This document shows positions 21,643 to 32,859 of a stretch of DNA of 64,000 bases, one piece after another. Both the position numbers and the translations under genes were made by a program. Within the stretch, counting starts at the first letter, position 1. The number at the start of each line of letters is the position of its first letter. Source of the stretch: Prosopocoilus inquinatus (Eukaryota > Arthropoda > Insecta > Coleoptera > Lucanidae); the NCBI GenBank assembly GCA_036172665.1, contig CM069874.1:49520707-49584706 (forward strand), in the 5' to 3' direction. The notes beneath the pieces were generated by a model. It saw nothing but the letters and a program-made list of their open reading frames with translations. It did no database searches and was not told the origin of the DNA.

Positions 21643-23699
21643 CAATTTTGTAGTATACTGTTTTACACTATCCTAAAACTTGATACATCTGGTTCTGGCA
21701 TCATTTTAGATGATAATGTAAAACAGGCTTAAATAATAAGTAGTAAAAAAATATAAAAAAATAGATTGTTTAAATCCTCTTAGAAGAAAAGTAATGGAAC
21801 TTCGATTGTATCCGTACATAGAAAGGACAGGAAGCAATTGAATAAAAAAGTCCCACTTCTCGGTACACATAAAAGACACGGCTCGAAATGAGTCGTAATA
21901 ATACACCGGAGAAAATCGCCCGTTGATAATAAAAAGCAATTCCTTTGTATGTCGTGTGATTAAAATAATATGTCGGAGCCATTCTGGAATCGTTCAACGG
22001 CAAACAGCTATTAGAGTTGAGTTATTGATTACGGATGTCAAACGACGGTCGCCCGACGTTCACCCCAAAATCCAGGGCACACAAGGGTGACACTCGCGCG
22101 GATCCTTTGTTTGGATACAATGGATAGAAGGGTTTTAGTGCCGCTTCGCTTTTTAAAAGCTGAAAAAGAGGTACAAAGCCGCCATCCCGTCATTTTTCCT
22201 CATAATTCCAATTATTTGTTGCGCCAAGTCGTACACGCACTCGGGATAATGCATTTTCGTTAAAATGAATACGCCTCGTTTGAGGTGAACAATGCGAACA
22301 AAAGCGGATTTAACCAAGAGAAAAATATTTAACTTCGGCCATCAAAGGAAATATGAATATGAAATAAGTATAAAAGCACGACTTATACCCATGTATAATT
22401 TCATCGAAAGTTATTATTCACAATACATTTCTATTTCATTTCAGTACAAACTTTCCCACTAGATAAGAATTGGATAGGAAACTTTATAGTCTAAGTAATT
22501 TCAGATCGCATTATCCCCAGAAACCGTGTGAATACATCTCCGTTCCCCGCCGGACTAAATTAATTTTAAAACTTGTTAAAATTGCCAGCGAGTTTAGACA
22601 ACCTTTGTAACGTCTGTAAGTTAAGCGTGGAAAGATGGAAGTTTTTAATATAAGCAATTAGAAATCCCGACTTGAAAAATACTAAATTAAAAAAAGTGTT
22701 CACTCATCTCATCCATTCTGATGCGGTTGTTTTTGCCGTACCAGTTTAACCGCATAGAAAACCCTTTCAGATAGCCTTAAAGGTGGCATAAATGTGTGTG
22801 TGTGTGTATGTTTGTACACAAAGAGAAACCCAGCCTCGATGCCCTCGAAGACCCTCAGGGCATCCCAGGTCTCTGTTACTATGTTCTGCCTGAAAAGGTA
22901 CAGTAATTGTTACCTTACGTACACTTGTGTACAATGAAATTAAGTACACATCTTATGACCGTTTTCTGCATTTTTTTAGATTTGTAAATCGTATTTAATA
23001 AATAGCGACGAACATCCAAGATGGCAGCACGTACTTCGTAAAACTTTTGAACCTCTCTACATTTAAATTAATAAAGATTTAATGCAAAGAATATCAGGGA
23101 TTGTTTATGTTTCTTCAGATAATACTATTTTCTTAGTGCAAGCATGCCGGTTGAATTTTCACAGGTGATCAACAGCCAGGAAAATTAATCACAATTTTTA
23201 CGTTTCTTGCGTTGTGGGAGGGGTGTTTTTTTACAATTCAGTTCAAATCGTCATTACCTGGAAACATGGAGTCGACCAGATCCTACTTTTCTTTTAAAGC
23301 TCACGTGTTTCACACTTTTTTAAATCTAAATGCCCGTGCCTTCGCCGATATTCATGTCTTGTGAATTTCTTTCGTACTGAGAAAATGTTTCCTATTTTTG
23401 TGAAGGTAAAGAAACTGAGTAATTACATGAGAGTAGAATTTCTAATCTAATTTTTGTCTTTCTTTAAATGGGTCCGATGCCTCTTGTATTGTTAATGCGT
23501 CGATGGTGGCAGCGTACCTATTCGCGTAATCAAGAAATACTTTCCCTAATTGTTTAAATTTTAAAAGAAAAACTTCGTGTAATTTAACATGGCTTTTTTG
23601 CCTAAAAAGCCACGCTTACTAAATGGTGGTAGCCCGTAGTAGAAATCCAGTTTTCTTTTTCAATTAACAGCATCAACTTTTTACAACTGTTGGCAGCAG
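21643..23699. other. Noncoding interval with CpG patch and (TG)n
   Basis: No gene supported. About 22020-22620 is GC/CpG-richer than its surroundings (GACGGTCGCCCGACGTTCAC, CACTCGCGCGGATCC) and unlike any repeat here. A short (TG)n microsatellite lies at about 22793-22808. Confidence 0.5.
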
Positions 23700-24535
23700 C
23701 TCTTACACCCTAAAAGTACAAACATGCCGAAGTTGTTTCGCAGTTCACTCTCGATGTTTAGGTCGCACTCGATACCGCGATATAAAAGAAACGTCTAATT
23801 TTAAATGGAGTTATGCATATCGAAGATATGCGCTGCTATTCATCTTCAAGAGTGCAGAAAATACTAAACTATTGTCTACGATTTATATATGAAATGTTCT
23901 TAAAAGGGTCTCGTGGTTAAATATGTTCAATCGACGCAAACTCTATGCTGCAACCTTATATTATAAATATCTATAAATATCAATAAATCACCGCCATATT
24001 TATATAACAAAATTAGTTATGGGATGGATATACATAATGCAAACATTAGATTTAAAAATCCACCCCACAAATACGAATTCTTTACGAGCAGTTTTTCTCA
24101 CAGTATTGCCAGATTATTAAACAGTATTCCGCCTCATATCAATCTTGGTAATGTAACTGTTTTCGAACGTAATTTCAAAAATTATCTGGTCAGACAGCAG
24201 AACTTTCAAGGAAGTTGATGCACTGGCACTAATGTAATTTTCAATGTGCTCTTATTTCTTATATTATGCAGCCATCAAGGCCTGAAGGAAGAGCAGGAAT
24301 TTTGTCCTTTAGACCGACTAATATGTACAGTATTCTTGTAACCTCATTCACACAAATTGTAATGTTTAAGTCAATACCACATCATTATTATTATTATTAT
24401 TATATGCGCGGTTCCATTTAAAACTGTACGTTTGTTTTACATCGAGGTGATATTGTGGTATCGAACGCGACCTAAACATTGAGAGTGAACAGCGAGACAT
24501 CTTCGGCATGTTCGTACCTTTAGAGTGGTTAAAGA
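23700..24535. repeat. Fold-back element with LINE fragment at its centre
   Basis: The left arm (about 23700-23811, with ACATGCCGAAG, GTTCACTCTCGATGTTTAGG and a TTTTAAATGGA end) pairs with the right arm (about 24415-24530, with TCCATTTAAAA, CCTAAACATTGAGAGTGAAC and CTTCGGCATGT). The LINE fragment sits where the two arms meet. Arms are diverged, so it is old. Confidence 0.6.
23795..24402 (+). pseudogene. LINE 3' fragment (RT C-terminus and (ATT)n tail)
   Basis: Only the C-terminal region after the RT domain is kept: SWLNMFNRRKLYAATLYYKY and, from 24003 in an open frame, MDIHNANIRFKNPPHKYEFF through FSHSIARLLNSIPPHINL to NFQGS. A ~160-base 3' UTR ends in an (ATT)n run at 24383-24402. It is a 5'-truncated insertion, the normal outcome of incomplete LINE reverse transcription. 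Confidence 0.75.
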
Positions 24536-25489
24536 TTAGCCGTCAAGATGCATAGCCGTGGGTGCGCACTGTCATCGAAAACTCATCTCTGCGCACGCAT
24601 GGTCGTGCCTTAAACTTATAATATTTTTTTACACTTACAAGGAAGCTGTTAAAGTAAAGCGAAACGTTGGCTTTTAAAATTTATAATTACATACTTTATG
24701 AAAATTTTCAAATGCTACGTATAAATGCCTCAATTATTTTATTTGACTTTGGCTTTCATAATGTGAATTATGATCACGACTGATCAGTTAAGGAATAGAT
24801 TCTACAACTGCCCAGTTACAGAATGTTTTCATAATGTCAATCCAAACATTAGAGGAAAATGAATGATTACTCAAAATATCCAGAAATATGTTTCAAAACG
24901 TGACAGACATTTGATAAATGCAGTTTGCGTTGTTCTTATTGACCTGTGCTAAGAGTGAACCTTCATATTTCACCAGGTTATCCGAAGGTTAAGAAATGTA
25001 ACTCATAATAATATTCAAACCGAAATATTCTATTTGCTTCTGTTGTAAATTAGTGAAAATTACTTTTCTGATAACAAATAAAGAAAGAGTCAGAATAGTA
25101 TGTTCCGTAATAGATCGAATTTTCAATTTAACCAAGTAACACACTGTATTTTTCCACGTTCAGAAAGTATAGAAGTATAGAATCAAAAACGAAATCCAAG
25201 TAAGACGCCGCATTTACATCTGATACTGACAATTTTGAAATCCATGACAATCTATGTGTTTCGTTCTGTTACTAGTTATAAAATGAAAATACGAGCAAAG
25301 TACATAAGAAGCAAGTGTTTTAAAATAAATATTCTATCTCAAGAGTGAGAATTTTTACTTTCTATCATTAAAAATGATTTCGGAATTATTACATTCACTA
25401 ATAGTCGTGGAGAAATAAGTTTAGAAATAATAAAGTATATCTCGCCGTTTCTTTAATATTCCAGAACTTTCAATCAGGCCTGTGGAGTC
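24536..25489. other. AT-rich noncoding interval
   Basis: No gene or clear repeat boundary seen. Confidence 0.5.
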
Positions 25490-25592
25490 GGAATCGGAGT
25501 AGTGGATCGGAGTCAGAAGTAATTATTACGTTGCCTGAGTCGGAGTTGGAGTCGATGAAACTATACCGACTCCGGTTGCGACTTCTGTGATT
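25490..25592. repeat. Degenerate GGAGTC minisatellite
   Basis: Imperfect repetition of GGAGTC/GGAATC-type hexamers (GTGGAGTCGGAATCGGAGTA, GAGTCGGAGTTGGAGTCGAT) with interruptions. Confidence 0.6.
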
Positions 25593-25812
25593 GTTTTTGT
25601 AACTTAAAAATGGACTGTCTTTTTTTCATGATTACGTTTATCTGTGCGCTCCTTAACTTTTAGAACTTGATAAGTATTTCTGTAAATCTTCAGCCCAAGG
25701 TCTTAAGGGCGAGGTTTGCGTGTAGATGGCGTCTATTTAGTTGCGGATGAGTATACATGTATTTTGATAGAAGTAAAAATGTTAATAATTATCAGATAAA
25801 ATTGCAACTTCT

Positions 25813-26140
25813 TACGACCTGACATTGCAGTAGGATAATAAGTCCCCTATGCAAGGCGGCCATGCTTGCTGTAAAAGCATAACGAAAAATTTAAAAAAAA
25901 ATTGTGCAAATCGTTTTTGATTGCAGTAGCTCGACATTCCCACTGCAAACAGAAACGACTTGTCCAATCTTACATCGCAATTGCGAATAAATTGGACAAG
26001 TCATTTTTGTTTGCAGTGGGAGGATTGCAGTCGAACTACGTCTCTGCTGACGAAGCCCCAAGCAGGGCTGAAACAGTTGTACAGAGGCTGCTCGAGGTTT
26101 TCACTGCAATCAAAAACGATTTGCGCAAAATTTGTTCATA
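25813..26140. repeat. 310-bp-family repeat, copy at 25.8 kb
   Basis: Contains GACCTGACATTGCAGTAGGA, AAGGCGGCCATGCTTGCTGT, the inverted pair around TTGTTTGCAGTGGGAGG, and CCCCAAGCAGGGCTGAAACA as in the 46-kb array. It includes an additional inverted duplication (GACTTGTCCAAT/ATTGGACAAGTC). It ends 68 bases before the BEL/Pao LTR. The plus frame retains SRAETVVQRLLEVFTAIKND. Confidence 0.7.
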
Positions 26141-26208
26141 ATTATGTAATGTAATAAAGATTGTGTTACGATAAAAGAAAACACGTACAGATCTACGGTA
26201 TCTATTTG

Positions 26209-26843
26209 TGCGAGCCTTTTGTTTTAAAAGCCCTTCCCAGGCAAAACTGGGGCCTAGACAAATTAAAAATCTGGAAGGTCGTAAATCTTCGTCGAGGATA
26301 ATTAGATTTGTCTTCTCACCACACGTCACTAGTTTACGGGTGAAATTAAAAGTCGCGAATAAACAATTAACAAATTTAATACATCTATCACACCAATAAA
26401 ACCAATAAAACAGAACACAAAGAAATTTGGGATTATTGAAGTTTGTGGTAACACCTTCCTGTAAGGCGTAACCGGACAGAACTCGTGCTGAATTTTAGGA
26501 CAGCGCTTAATATAAGAAAAATTCCGTTTATCCTACAGGTCGAATTACAATGTACAAATATTTTTTCGCGAGAACAGAAGGCTACAAATTTCTTTACACG
26601 TACAAAACGGATCTTTGTGAATCTGGTGACTGCTGGAAATTTAAACAAGGGAGCAGCAACAACCGGGAATTTCGCGGAAGGTCCCGGGGTGATGAAATTT
26701 CCTCTGAGGCTAGTTATGCATTCCAATGCATTTTCGGAACTAGCATAGACTTAAAATTAAAAGACGTCCTAAAATCAGTATTACAAACTAGGCTAGATTA
26801 CTTATAATTAACTGTCTTTCACTAAATTGTCTAAAACCGAACA
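26209..26843 (-). repeat. BEL/Pao 3' LTR
   Basis: 635 bp. Read on the minus strand it starts TGTTCGG and ends GGCTCGCA, the TG...CA ends typical of LTRs. It appears identical to the 5' LTR at 32220-32854. Confidence 0.95.
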
Positions 26844-26858
26844 TACCGCCCGCCTTGA
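26844..26858 (-). other. Polypurine tract
   Basis: On the minus strand the bases just before the 3' LTR read AAGGCGGGCGGTA, a purine-rich plus-strand primer site. Confidence 0.6.
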
Positions 26859-26901
26859 AAGAACTCACTTTCAACAACCTCGATATCACTCTCACATGCA
26901 C

Positions 26902-29172
26902 TTATTCAATTGGAAGTTTGTACAATTTGGCAACTGCTCGGCGTAGAAGCCCTCTGGAGGTCCTTACGTCCGCTACTCGGACCACTCCATCACTGCCAGG
27001 GAATGTTTCCTGGACTCTTCCCATTGCCCATTGTAGCGGAGGCAAGTTGTCTTCTCGTAGCAGTACCATGTCTCCACTCTTCAGTTGCTCGTTGGAGGAC
27101 GATTTCCAATGAGTCCGGGGTTGCAATTGGTTCAGATACTCCTTGGACCATCTTTTCCAAAAGTGGTCTCTAACCTGTTGAACATACTGCCAGCGCGACA
27201 ATGAGTTTAATTTTAGGTGTGTTAAACTAGGCTCGGGAATAGATGTTATAGAGTCTCCAATTAAGAAATGAGATGGAGTTAAAAAGGATAAATCGAGGGG
27301 ATCATTGGACATGGGTGTCAAAGGCCTAGAGTTTAGAATAGACTCTATTTGAATTAGTATACTGTTCATTTCCTCGTAATTTAGTGAACTCTTACCTAAA
27401 ACTCTAGCAAGGTGGTGCTTAGTCGATTTGAGAGCCGCTTCCCATATCCCTCCGAAGTGAGGTGACCTAGCAGGTATGAAATGCCATCTTATGCTCTCCT
27501 GACTAGAAAATGCTTGAATTCTGCTGAGGTTGTCTGGAGAGTTGTTCAAACGTTTCAAATCGTTCAATTCTCTGCGGGCGCCGGTGAATTGAGTTCCGTT
27601 ATCGGAGTAAATGTTTGACACCCGTCCTCGACGAGACATGAAGCGCTTCAACGCTGCTAAAAATGCTTCCGTGGACAGGTTTCCTACTAATTCCAAGTGA
27701 ACAGCCTTGGTAGCAAAGCATACGAATACGGCCCCATAAGCCTTTACAGTAGGACTATTTCTTCTTCTTCCTTCTCTTACGTGCAAGGGCCCAAAATAAT
27801 CGACGCCTACGTTTTCGAATGGACGAGCAGGTGTCGTTCTTGTAGCCGGTAAGTCTCCCATCATCTGTTGAGTATTGAGGGGTCGTGCCTTGAAGCAAGT
27901 AACACAGGTTTTCAGTACCCTTTTCACTGAGTTACGAGCATTCAGAAGCCAATATTTGTTTCTAATGATGGCAATAGTGGTTTGTACGCCTGAATGAAAT
28001 TGTTTAAGATGTTCACTTCTTATGACCAAGTCAGTAAATGGATGCTTGTAGGGTAAGAGTATTTGGTGTTTTTGGTCGTATGGCACATTCGAGTGACGCA
28101 GTCGTCCTCCAACCCTTAATAAACCGTGATCATCGATGAATGGACTTAAAGGCAGAAGTTTGCTTTTCGTATCCAGACGACCATGCTTCTGTAGATGAAG
28201 TACGTCCGTGCCAAACGCTTGATGTTGAACGATTTTTAGTAAGGTCGTGGTCGCTCCTTGAAGATTATCAGTGGTCAAATATCCTATTTGAATATCCTCT
28301 CTTTTCCGTGATGCTCGAGCCTCCAAATTAGTTTTAAATCGCAAGCAATAAGCGGTAATTCGAATCAAACGATCAAGATTGGAAAATTTTGAGAATATTT
28401 CGATATCTTGTAGTATATGTGCTGCAGATATTTGCACGTTTCTTCTTTCTAGAGTTTCCTCGGAAGAATCAAAAGTTTTTTCTCGACTGGGCCATTTTGA
28501 CGTGTCTTTTTGCAGCCACGTTGGACCTCTCCACCATAAGGTGGATTCTTGCAACACACTGGGTCTTGCACCACGTGACAAAATGTCTGCTGGGTTGTCC
28601 TTGGTACTCACATGCCGCCAATCGAAAACATTGGTGAGTTCCTGAATTTCGCTAATGCGATTGGCAACAAACGTCTTCCATGTCCTTGATGATGAATTAA
28701 GCCATGAAAGTACTATAGAAGAATCCGTCCAATAACTGGTTTTGCTGATTGGTAGATCGATAGAACTCTTTATCTTATCTGCTAATTGCGCCAACAGTAA
28801 GGCTCCACATAATTCCAGCCTGGGCAATGAGATGGCCTTTAAAGGCGCTACTCGCGACCTTGATGCGAGCAAGTTGGTGTTTACCTCTCCCTTGGCATTC
28901 AACACACGTATGTATATACAGGCCCCGTAAGCTTGCTCGCTAGCGTCACAGAAACCATGCATTTCAATCAGTGTTGGGTTTTCAGTACCCATGACGTTCC
29001 TTGGTATTTTGATACGATTAATATCCTCCAATTCCCTCTCATATTGAATCCATTTTGCTTGAAGATTGCAAGGCAATGACTCATCCCAATTTAGCTTTAA
29101 CTCCCATAACGTCTGCATGAATAATTTAGCTACGATTATGACTGGTGCAATGAGGCCTAAGGGATCGAAGAT
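26902..29172 (-). pseudogene. BEL/Pao pol, C-terminal half (RNase H, integrase)
   Basis: This continues the same frame as the upstream gag-pol after one TAA (29173-29175). The first 18 codons (IFDPLGLIAPV onward) belong to the RT/RNase H connection; the first in-frame ATG is at 29118. From that ATG (738 residues) come: RNase H motifs FCDASEQAYGACIY, LPRLELCGALLL and SYWTDSSIVLSWL; an integrase zinc-binding segment (HLKQFHSG to CVTCFKARP); the integrase core with D440 (VGVDYFGPL), D506 (YSDNGTQF) and E560 (FGGIWEAALK); and a C-terminal domain (FWKRWSKEYLNQLQ). All catalytic residues are present. It ends 44 bases before the 3' LTR-proximal purine tract. Without readthrough or correction of the stop this half is not translated as part of pol. 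Confidence 0.9.
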
Positions 29173-32022
29173 TTAGGCTGTTTTCGCAAGCACGAGTCTT
29201 TTATTTGTTTTCTGGCGTGGCTCAGAGGTTCGAACACAATATTGTAAAATATCCTTACTTACGTTCCATTGAAGACCCAACGTACTTGTGCCTTCACCTT
29301 TATCGAAATTGATTATATGACCTTGGCTTGGCGAAACGGGAATATCCTCTAAAAGAGATTGACAGTTCGATGACCATTTTCTTAACTCGAAGCCACCTTT
29401 AGAGAGTACAGCATTGACTTCGTCTCGAATGTTTTTCACCTCTTCTACCGTGTTAGCTCCGGTTAATAAGTCATCGACATAAAAGTCTCGCGTTATTATT
29501 TTTGAACCCAAAGCGTATACCCCTTGCTCTTCAAGGGCTAGTTGATGTAGAGCTTTAATGGCCAGATATGAAGCAGATGAAGTTCCATAGGTGACCGTGG
29601 TTAATTCGAATGTTTCCACTTCATCTTGTACATTTTCTCTCCATAAAATTCGTTGCAATGAAGTTTGTGATGGCGTTATTTGAACCTGGCGGTACATCTT
29701 TGCGATGTCGGCTGTAATTACTATCTGATGAGTCCTAAATCTCGCGACTATATCGAATAAATCTTGTTGAAGTTTAGGACCCACCAGCAATGTATCGTTT
29801 AAAGAATGCCCCGTGGAGGACTTGGCGGACCCATCGAAAACAACCCTGACCTTGGTGGTGCTGCTGCTTTCTTTAAACACGGCGTGATGAGGCAAGTAAA
29901 AGTGATTAATGTCAGTACGAGCCGCTTCCTTTTGGCTCAACCTTTTCATGTGACCCATTTCCAGATATTCTCGTAAGAAATTTGCATACTCAATTTTTAA
30001 TGATGGTTGTTTTTCTAATTTCTTCTCCAAAGAATACAATCTCCTGAGGGCTTGATCTCGCGAATTACCTAGTTGTGGTGCGTTTGGTTTTATCGGAAGT
30101 GTAACAACAAACCGTCCTTCTAAGTTTCTGGTAAGCGTTTCCTTGAAATTCTCCTCACAGATCCTTTCATTAGGCGTTAAAATGGGTCTGCTTGATATCG
30201 TTTCCAGTTCCCAGAATTTGCTTAACTGAAGATCGATACGTCCGATTGTGGAGAGATTGCAAGAACCTTGCGCACATGGTTGCGCAACTGGAGACAAGCC
30301 TGCCACGATCCAACCTAGTAAGGTCTTTTGTTGGACGGGTTGGCCTTTACCCATATTGATCGAACCAACACAAAGAAGATGGAAGAATGCTTCAGCTCCG
30401 ATTAACAAATCCACACTTCGTGATACATGAAATTCTGGATCGGCCAATCTCAGATTTCTTGGGATATGGAAGTTTGATTTCGAAAATGTTATTTGTGGTA
30501 AACGCTCAGAAATTGTGTTCATGATCAAACAATTCATCTTAGATTGAAATCCACTGTTCAATGATTTTACGGTGACTTGTATACCTTGAGTAATTTGAGA
30601 AGCCGTTTGATTGATTCCGGAAACGGAAACTGATGTAGAGTAAAGGGGTAGACCTAATTTAGTTGCAAATTCCTTTGTGATTAGGTGACATTGAGAACCG
30701 GAATCTAACAACGCGCGACAACGATGAAAACGTCCCAATTTGTCGCTGATCATAACAATTGCGGTTGATAAGAGAGTTTGAGTTGATAAATTGATGCTAA
30801 CACTATGATTTGCAATGCTTGTAGAAGGAGTACATTTAGGAGTTGATTCAATTTGTTGTTTTTCCGCATGTAATAAGGTATGGTGCTTTTTGGAGCAGTT
30901 TTTACAAGTTCCCGCCCTGCATTGCGCTGCCGAATGATTTGGCTGCAAACAATTAAAACATAAATTTTTCATTCTGATCTGCTGTGCTCGCTGATTTACA
31001 GTATGTTCCAAAAATTTGTTGCAACGATATATTCGGTGATTTTCGCCACAAATCACACATTTGGATTCGTTAGTTATAGCATAAGATGACACTTTATTTG
31101 GCTGACGAAATTTCGACAGTGACGATGAATTATGATGTGTGAATGCTCTAGAAGCAGTTTCTAGTGTGTTACATTTTTTTGCTAAGAAATCCGTAAGCGT
31201 CTTAAAATTTGGAAATTCATTAATTGATATCTGAGATTCCCACTCCTTTATTGTGACGTGATCTAATTTCGTGGTAGCTAAATATATTAGAAGGTCGTCC
31301 CAATATTCTGTAGGTCTTTTTAATGCTGCTAAGGCCCTAACATGTTTCAGCATACCGTCGAGAAGAGATCGGATGTGCGAAAGACTTTCCTTTGTTGAAG
31401 GAGGCAGTTCATGTAACGCTTGAATATGTTTATGAACTATTAGCCGTTTGTTATCGTATCGTTCTATTAACATCTGCCAAGCATCCTTATAATTGCTTGC
31501 AGATATTTCTAATGATTGCAAAATATTCGCTGCCTCCCCTTTCAAGGAACCTTTTAGATACTGAAATTTTTGCACGTCTGAAATATTGTCATTAACATGA
31601 ATCAATGTTTGAAACGTATCGAAAAACGGAAACCACTGATCATAATCTCCCGTAAAGGTAGGCAAATTGATCGTTGGCAATTTCACTTGACCTATATTTT
31701 CATTTGAATCTATTTTACTTAAATTGGTACTGTTGTTTAAATTACATTTCAATGTCGCGTTGCTTATCAAGCCCATCAAGTCATGATATTCGATTTCAAA
31801 ACGAAGCCGTTTCTCCTCTTGAGTATTGAATTCCTCCGCAATTTCAATTTGAGTTTGAATTTCTTCAAATTGCTCGAACGTTTGTTCTAATTTTACCTTG
31901 CGTGATTGTAATTGCGCAAGATCAATTGTTTCATGCGTTTCCAGATACTGACGCAACCTGTTCAATGATGTGAATAAATTGCGGCGCTTGAGTTTTAGAG
32001 TTCTTAATTCTGTTTCGGACAT
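29173..32022 (-). CDS. BEL/Pao gag-protease-RT polyprotein (ended by in-frame stop)
   Basis: 949 codons from ATG at 32022. An N-terminal coiled-coil-like region (1-80) is followed by a gag domain of the DUF1759 type (PTINLPTFTGDYDQWFPFFD, ~residue 115 on) and Cys/His zinc knuckles between ~320 and 390 (CVICGENHRIYRC, CFNCLQPNHSAAQC, CKNCSKKHH). The aspartic protease active site is LLDSGSQCHLI with D440. The reverse transcriptase follows, with VRVVFDGSAKS, ITADIAKMYRQV and the YVDD box at residues 848-851. These assemble particles and copy the genome in the cytoplasm. The frame stops at TAA 29173-29175, between RT and RNase H, where intact relatives continue without a stop. Confidence 0.92.
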   Translation of the reverse strand: MSETELRTLKLKRRNLFTSLNRLRQYLETHETIDLAQLQSRKVKLEQTFEQFEEIQTQIEIAEEFNTQEEKRLRFEIEYHDLMGLISNATLKCNLNNSTNLSKIDSNENIGQVKLPTINLPTFTGDYDQWFPFFDTFQTLIHVNDNISDVQKFQYLKGSLKGEAANILQSLEISASNYKDAWQMLIERYDNKRLIVHKHIQALHELPPSTKESLSHIRSLLDGMLKHVRALAALKRPTEYWDDLLIYLATTKLDHVTIKEWESQISINEFPNFKTLTDFLAKKCNTLETASRAFTHHNSSSLSKFRQPNKVSSYAITNESKCVICGENHRIYRCNKFLEHTVNQRAQQIRMKNLCFNCLQPNHSAAQCRAGTCKNCSKKHHTLLHAEKQQIESTPKCTPSTSIANHSVSINLSTQTLLSTAIVMISDKLGRFHRCRALLDSGSQCHLITKEFATKLGLPLYSTSVSVSGINQTASQITQGIQVTVKSLNSGFQSKMNCLIMNTISERLPQITFSKSNFHIPRNLRLADPEFHVSRSVDLLIGAEAFFHLLCVGSINMGKGQPVQQKTLLGWIVAGLSPVAQPCAQGSCNLSTIGRIDLQLSKFWELETISSRPILTPNERICEENFKETLTRNLEGRFVVTLPIKPNAPQLGNSRDQALRRLYSLEKKLEKQPSLKIEYANFLREYLEMGHMKRLSQKEAARTDINHFYLPHHAVFKESSSTTKVRVVFDGSAKSSTGHSLNDTLLVGPKLQQDLFDIVARFRTHQIVITADIAKMYRQVQITPSQTSLQRILWRENVQDEVETFELTTVTYGTSSASYLAIKALHQLALEEQGVYALGSKIITRDFYVDDLLTGANTVEEVKNIRDEVNAVLSKGGFELRKWSSNCQSLLEDIPVSPSQGHIINFDKGEGTSTLGLQWNVSKDILQYCVRTSEPRQKTNKRLVLAKTA

Positions 32023-32199
32023 GATTCAAATGCAATGAGGATAGACAGGATATAATTGGAGACTCACCTGTTGAATTCTCCGAATGACCGTTGCCTTCTG
32101 ATGCCTGCTTGGCCGCTTCCTCGAATTCCGGGTTTATTTGGCGGATGTTGGATAACGCGATGGCGCGACACACACGACAATTAACTTCACACTTAATAT

Positions 32200-32215
32200 C
32201 CGGCTCGAAGGACCA
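32200..32215 (-). other. Primer binding site, tRNA-Tyr type
   Basis: On the minus strand, four bases after the 5' LTR, the sequence is TGGTCCTTCGAGCCGG, complementary to the 3' end of eukaryotic tRNA-Tyr (CCGGCTCGAAGGA plus CCA). The tRNA identity is from recall of the conserved tRNA-Tyr acceptor sequence. Confidence 0.75.
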
Positions 32216-32219
32216 TATT

Positions 32220-32854
32220 TGCGAGCCTTTTGTTTTAAAAGCCCTTCCCAGGCAAAACTGGGGCCTAGACAAATTAAAAATCTGGAAGGTCGTAAATCTT
32301 CGTCGAGGATAATTAGATTTGTCTTCTCACCACACGTCACTAGTTTACGGGTGAAATTAAAAGTCGCGAATAAACAATTAACAAATTTAATACATCTATC
32401 ACACCAATAAAACCAATAAAACAGAACACAAAGAAATTTGGGATTATTGAAGTTTGTGGTAACACCTTCCTGTAAGGCGTAACCGGACAGAACTCGTGCT
32501 GAATTTTAGGACAGCGCTTAATATAAGAAAAATTCCGTTTATCCTACAGGTCGAATTACAATGTACAAATATTTTTTCGCGAGAACAGAAGGCTACAAAT
32601 TTCTTTACACGTACAAAACGGATCTTTGTGAATCTGGTGACTGCTGGAAATTTAAACAAGGGAGCAGCAACAACCGGGAATTTCGCGGAAGGTCCCGGGG
32701 TGATGAAATTTCCTCTGAGGCTAGTTATGCATTCCAATGCATTTTCGGAACTAGCATAGACTTAAAATTAAAAGACGTCCTAAAATCAGTATTACAAACT
32801 AGGCTAGATTACTTATAATTAACTGTCTTTCACTAAATTGTCTAAAACCGAACA
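32220..32854 (-). repeat. BEL/Pao 5' LTR
   Basis: 635 bp, apparently identical to 26209-26843, so it should hold the element's promoter and polyadenylation signals. On the minus strand a consensus splice-donor-like CAGGTGAGT lies downstream of the LTR, around 32062-32070, before the gag ATG. Confidence 0.95.
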
Positions 32855-32859
32855 CTATT

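Larger units (their letters stand above)
26209..32854 (-). mobile_element. BEL/Pao LTR retrotransposon, full length
   Basis: A 6646-bp element on the minus strand: 635-bp LTRs at both ends, primer binding site, one long gag-pol reading frame and a purine tract before the 3' LTR. The two LTRs show a constant 6011-base offset and no difference that I could find, implying recent insertion. CTATT occurs at 26202-26206 and at 32855-32859 as a probable 5-bp target duplication, with two extra bases (TG) between it and the left LTR. No env-like frame exists between pol and the 3' LTR. The coding region carries a single in-frame stop. Confidence 0.95.

Noticed and set aside
24656..24672. GCGAAACGTTG shared with the 6.7 and 58.9 kb fold-backs
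   Set aside because: Only 11 bases match and flanking sequence differs, so coincidence cannot be excluded.
26844..26901. Envelope-like third ORF in the BEL/Pao element
   Set aside because: Only 58 bases separate the pol stop from the 3' LTR.
31931..32272. 113-codon minus frame spanning LTR end and BEL/Pao leader
   Set aside because: It crosses the LTR and primer binding site and overlaps the start of gag in another frame; most likely a shadow.
26433..32737. Identical 97-, 87- and 85-codon frames at 26.4-26.8 and 32.4-32.8 kb as genes
   Set aside because: They lie wholly inside the two LTRs and are duplicated because the LTRs are identical.
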